Assembly: GCA_026418875.1 (NCBI GenBank)
Contig: JAOAAM010000341.1
Location: forward strand, 1-7,207
Length of the DNA: 7,207 nucleotides
Direction: 5' to 3'
Origin: Gemmataceae bacterium
Lineage (GTDB): Bacteria > Planctomycetota > Planctomycetia > Gemmatales > Gemmataceae
The notes under the pieces are model-generated. The model worked only from the letters and a program-made list of their open reading frames with translations. It was not told where the DNA came from and made no database searches. Below, one piece after another: positions 5,371-7,207 of the stretch. The position numbers and the translations under genes are program-made. The stretch's first letter is position 1. Every line of letters starts with the position of its first letter.

Positions 5371-5799
5371 TCACTTCCCCTGGGTGCGGATGGTCACGCG
5401 CGTCGGTTTTTTCGAGTAGACCAGAACGGACCACTTCGTTTTTTCCTGGCTGTTCGGCGTGGTCAGTTTCCCGCGTGTTCCCTCCTGCATGGCGGCGGAC
5501 TTGGCCGCGGCCACCGCTTGCTCTGGGCTTTTCCCCGACTCGACCGCTTTGAGCGCAAGGTCCGCGTCCGACGTGCGGACCAACGCCGCGGTGATGGGGA
5601 CGTTGTCCGTGGTCTCGAACTCGATGGTCAGGGATTTAGCGGGCGGCAGGTCCGCCGATTTGATGACATCGGGGGTGAGGTCATAACTGCCCTCCGATTT
5701 GACTTGCCGACATCCCCCGGTCAAAAGGACCGGAACCAGCAAAAGGGCGACGAACCTCCGCTCGAGAGCGAAGCGGTTCAAGCGGGACAGTGCAGGCAT
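5371..5799 (-). CDS. Small lipoprotein of unknown function
   Basis: The product is 142 residues. A basic start (MPALSRLNRF, then ERR) precedes a hydrophobic stretch (16-26) and the lipobox LTGGC (26-30), so Cys30 should be lipidated and the protein membrane-anchored on the outer face. The mature part has SLTIEFETTDNVPITAALV (56-74), an Ala/Lys-rich helical segment (80-103) and a C-terminal strand pattern WSVLVYSKKPTRVTIRTQ (123-140). I do not recognise a family. The ATG at 5799 has AGGAG 8 nt upstream (5812-5808); an in-frame GTG at 5808 overlaps that site and is rejected. It follows the diadenylate cyclase gene by 18 bp, so the two are probably one transcript. It ends 24 bp from the convergent selenoprotein gene, and no terminator is evident there. 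Confidence 0.8.
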   Translation of the reverse strand: MPALSRLNRFALERRFVALLLVPVLLTGGCRQVKSEGSYDLTPDVIKSADLPPAKSLTIEFETTDNVPITAALVRTSDADLALKAVESGKSPEQAVAAAKSAAMQEGTRGKLTTPNSQEKTKWSVLVYSKKPTRVTIRTQGK

Positions 5800-5807
5800 G
5801 ACAAGCA

Positions 5808-5812
5808 CTCCT
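5808..5812 (-). promoter_or_regulatory. Ribosome binding site deciding the start of the lipoprotein gene
   Basis: The minus strand reads AGGAG, 8 nt before the ATG at 5799. It overlaps the upstream in-frame GTG (5808-5806), which rules that codon out, and it lies 5 bp after the cyclase stop codon. Confidence 0.7.
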
Positions 5813-5817
5813 GGTGA

Positions 5818-6807
5818 TCAGCGGGTCTCGGTGGTGGAACGGGTCCGGGTCTCGAGGCGTGTGCGGCCATCGTCGTCGGGGGTCTCCACGCGGAAAGGTT
5901 GCCAAATGTGAGGTCGAGCCAACGGCTCGATATGCATCACGACCTCGCCGCGGAGGAACAAGCGAACAGTCCCGGATGATTGACTGACGGCGACGGCGAC
6001 GGCCTGGGTCGCTCGGCTGATGGCTGCCGCCGCAATATGACGGCTCGCCAGGCCCTTGGACAAAGGCAGGTCCTCAGCTGGCGCGTCGATATACATGCAG
6101 GCCGCCTCGGCAATCGCATCGCGGGAAATGATGATCGCCCCGTCCAATTGGGCGATGTCCTTGATCTGCTCCCGCACCCGACGATCATGCAGATCGCGCT
6201 CGGCCCGGCTGTAGCCCCGGAATGGGTTGAAGTTCACAGGCCGGCACATTTGCAATACTTTTCGAGTATCGCCGACGACGAAGATCGTCCCCACGGGCTT
6301 CCCCTCCCGCCCTTCCCGCCCGATCTCCGTCGCTAGATCCACCACCAGGCGCAGCGTGTCCAACGGGACATGCGTATTCAATCGACGCAATTCGCTGGGT
6401 CGGAGCATCTCCAGATGCTCGTCGAGGTGCATGATGCTCAGGCTGTCGATCGGCTCTGCCTGGTGACGCTCGAAGTCGATCCCGTTGTACAAGACGATGA
6501 CGTGCGAACCGGGTCGGATTTGTTCGTTCGCAATCGCATTCAACAAGGCGGCACTCATCCGTTCCTGCAAGGGCATCGGCTCGGGACTGTCCAAGCGCAA
6601 GACGATGCAATCCTCCCGACCATGAAGATCCGCCAAGAGGTTTTCGTCCTGAGCCGCGACCAGCAGCCGCGACCGGCCCAGATGTTCGCGCACCTCGTCC
6701 CAGTTCAGGCGCGTCTCCGTCAGCAAGAGGACGGCGTCGGTCTTCAAATCCTTGGAAAGTTGACGCGCAGCCGTCAGGAGCGATATGGTTTGTTGCGGTA
6801 AACGCAT
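5818..6807 (-). CDS. Diadenylate cyclase (DisA_N/DAC domain), DacZ-like: c-di-AMP synthesis
   Basis: The product is 329 residues and should condense two ATP into c-di-AMP. Residues about 173-295 form the DAC domain: LDGAIIISRDA (221-231) has the DGA motif that positions ribose and metal, and LPLSKGLASRHIAAAAIS (247-264) holds the RH of the second motif. The canonical third residue is Arg (RHR in CdaA and DisA) but here it is Ile258. SSGTVRLFLRG (277-287) is the closing strand pair. Residues 8-110 resemble the pyruvate kinase C-terminal-like fold that precedes the DAC domain in archaeal DacZ (LKTDAVLLLTETR, then SHVIVLYNG). There are no membrane segments and no DisA helix-hairpin-helix domain. 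The tail (308-329) is charged, rich in Arg, Thr, Asp and Glu, and contains a 9-nt direct repeat (5822-5830 and 5846-5854). Translation is placed at 6807, with GGGGG just upstream (6815-6811). The frame is open to 7074, but that extension would overlap the divergent gene. Confidence 0.85.
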   Translation of the reverse strand: MRLPQQTISLLTAARQLSKDLKTDAVLLLTETRLNWDEVREHLGRSRLLVAAQDENLLADLHGREDCIVLRLDSPEPMPLQERMSAALLNAIANEQIRPGSHVIVLYNGIDFERHQAEPIDSLSIMHLDEHLEMLRPSELRRLNTHVPLDTLRLVVDLATEIGREGREGKPVGTIFVVGDTRKVLQMCRPVNFNPFRGYSRAERDLHDRRVREQIKDIAQLDGAIIISRDAIAEAACMYIDAPAEDLPLSKGLASRHIAAAAISRATQAVAVAVSQSSGTVRLFLRGEVVMHIEPLARPHIWQPFRVETPDDDGRTRLETRTRSTTETR

Positions 6808-6837
6808 AGTCCCCCGAACGTTTCCACCCCGGCTTTC

Positions 6838-6867
6838 GATCACTGCCTTCACTCTAACCAAGTGATC
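6838..6867. repeat. Inverted repeat across the cyclase promoter region
   Basis: GATCACT (6838-6844) and AGTGATC (6861-6867) are perfect 7-bp arms with a 16-bp spacer. The candidate -10 of the cyclase promoter (6856-6851) lies between them, so the repeat is well placed to be a repressor or activator site. Confidence 0.35.
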
Positions 6868-6880
6868 CGTCCCCGGCCAA
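6851..6880 (-). promoter_or_regulatory. Candidate promoter of the diadenylate cyclase-lipoprotein operon
   Basis: On the minus strand TTGGCC (6880-6875) and TAGAGT (6856-6851) are separated by 18 nt; each matches four of six consensus bases. Transcription would begin about 38 nt before the ATG at 6807. Promoter consensus in this lineage is uncertain, so confidence is low. Confidence 0.3.
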
Positions 6881-6934
6881 GAGAAACTCGCCGCGATTCG
6901 ACTCGACCTGAAGCGGAGCAGACTCCCCTTGCTC

Positions 6935-6964
6935 TTGCCGACCGCACCAATTCCCAGCGACAAT
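6935..6964 (+). promoter_or_regulatory. Weak candidate promoter of the cysteine synthase gene
   Basis: TTGCCG (6935-6940) and GACAAT (6959-6964) are 18 bp apart, four of six matches each, and end 41 bp before the ATG at 7006. It is the best pair on this strand of the 198-bp divergent region, but it could be chance. Confidence 0.25.
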
Positions 6965-6991
6965 GGAATGACAATCCACGCAATTCCGATC

Positions 6992-6997
6992 GGGAGG
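6992..6997 (+). promoter_or_regulatory. Ribosome binding site deciding the start of the cysteine synthase gene
   Basis: GGGAGG lies 8 nt before the ATG at 7006. It supports that start over the in-frame ATG at 7048, and over the adjacent ATG at 6998, which is in another frame. Confidence 0.65.
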
Positions 6998-7005
6998 ATG
7001 GCAAG

Positions 7006-7207
7006 ATGCACCGCGATCCGTTGGCCACCATTCTTCCCTACGGCGGCATGCCGATCGGCAATGCCAGCGCTCACGAGAACATCTTACGCACCATCGGCTG
7101 GACGCCGTTGGTCCGGCTGCAACGGATGACCCAAGGCCTCGCCCCGGCCGTTTATGTCAAAGTGGAATCGAGCAACCCTGGGGGTAGCGTCAAGGATCGC
7201 GTAGCCC
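7006..7207 (+). CDS. cysK: PLP-dependent cysteine synthase (or cystathionine beta-synthase), N-terminal fragment cut by right edge
   Basis: Sixty-seven residues are visible. ILRTIGWTPLVRLQRM (26-41) is the N-terminal block of the cysteine synthase/cystathionine beta-synthase family, and VESSNPGGSVKDRVA (53-67) contains the lysine (Lys63) that forms the Schiff base with pyridoxal phosphate. Cysteine synthase makes cysteine from O-acetylserine and sulfide in the cytoplasm; cystathionine beta-synthase shares this fold, and the visible part cannot separate them. The start at 7006 is chosen for its GGGAGG site. It gives a 25-residue leader before the conserved block, somewhat longer than in the shortest family members; an ATG at 7048 would give the compact form. 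The gene diverges from the diadenylate cyclase gene. Confidence 0.88.
   Translation, partial: MHRDPLATILPYGGMPIGNASAHENILRTIGWTPLVRLQRMTQGLAPAVYVKVESSNPGGSVKDRVA

Noticed and set aside
6808..7074. N-terminal extension of the cyclase with a hydrophobic, membrane-like segment
   Set aside because: It would overlap the start of the divergent cysteine synthase gene and both candidate promoters. A ribosome site before 6807 and the domain boundary support the shorter protein.

Overview
The window is GC-rich, gene-dense bacterial chromosome with no sign of mobile elements, CRISPR arrays or RNA genes. The gene mix suggests a planctomycete, probably near Gemmataceae. The main pointers are a Tat-exported Gfo/Idh/MocA oxidoreductase, an exported parvulin, an exported M28-type peptidase, and a diadenylate cyclase of the archaeal DacZ architecture beside a small lipoprotein. 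This assignment is inference from gene content; there is no phylogenetic marker in the window.

Left part (1-1366, minus strand): the first 91 codons of an exported M28-family peptidase run off the left edge. Upstream of it lies a strong intrinsic terminator (373-414) that ends a gene for a secreted parvulin-type peptidyl-prolyl isomerase (437-1366). A 186-bp divergent intergenic region then leads to a Tat-dependent Gfo/Idh/MocA oxidoreductase on the plus strand (1553-2929), which ends before a GC-rich hairpin at 2960-2997.

Centre (3029-5346, plus strand): a tight four-gene cluster encodes a GGQ release-factor-like protein, an atypical dual-specificity phosphatase resembling DUSP23/VHZ, a TIM-barrel sugar-phosphate isomerase/epimerase-like protein, and a thioredoxin-fold AhpC/TSA (PRXL2-like) protein. 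The gaps are 7 bp and then two 4-bp ATGA overlaps, so the genes are probably co-transcribed and translationally coupled. The last gene is the highlight. Its frame is open from 4804 to 5346 except for one TGA at 4924-4926, which falls exactly where the first cysteine of the family's CxxC redox motif belongs. A hairpin with a G-rich apical loop follows about 21 nt downstream, as expected for a bacterial SECIS element. The best reading is a selenoprotein with a Sec-x-x-Cys active site, which standard gene callers would shorten or miss.

Right part (5371-7207): a minus-strand pair encodes a DacZ-like diadenylate cyclase (5818-6807), making the second messenger c-di-AMP, and a small lipoprotein (5371-5799) 18 bp downstream. 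It diverges from the 5' end of a PLP-dependent cysteine synthase-type gene (7006 to the right edge). The Sec-protein gene and the lipoprotein gene converge tail to tail with 24 bp between them.
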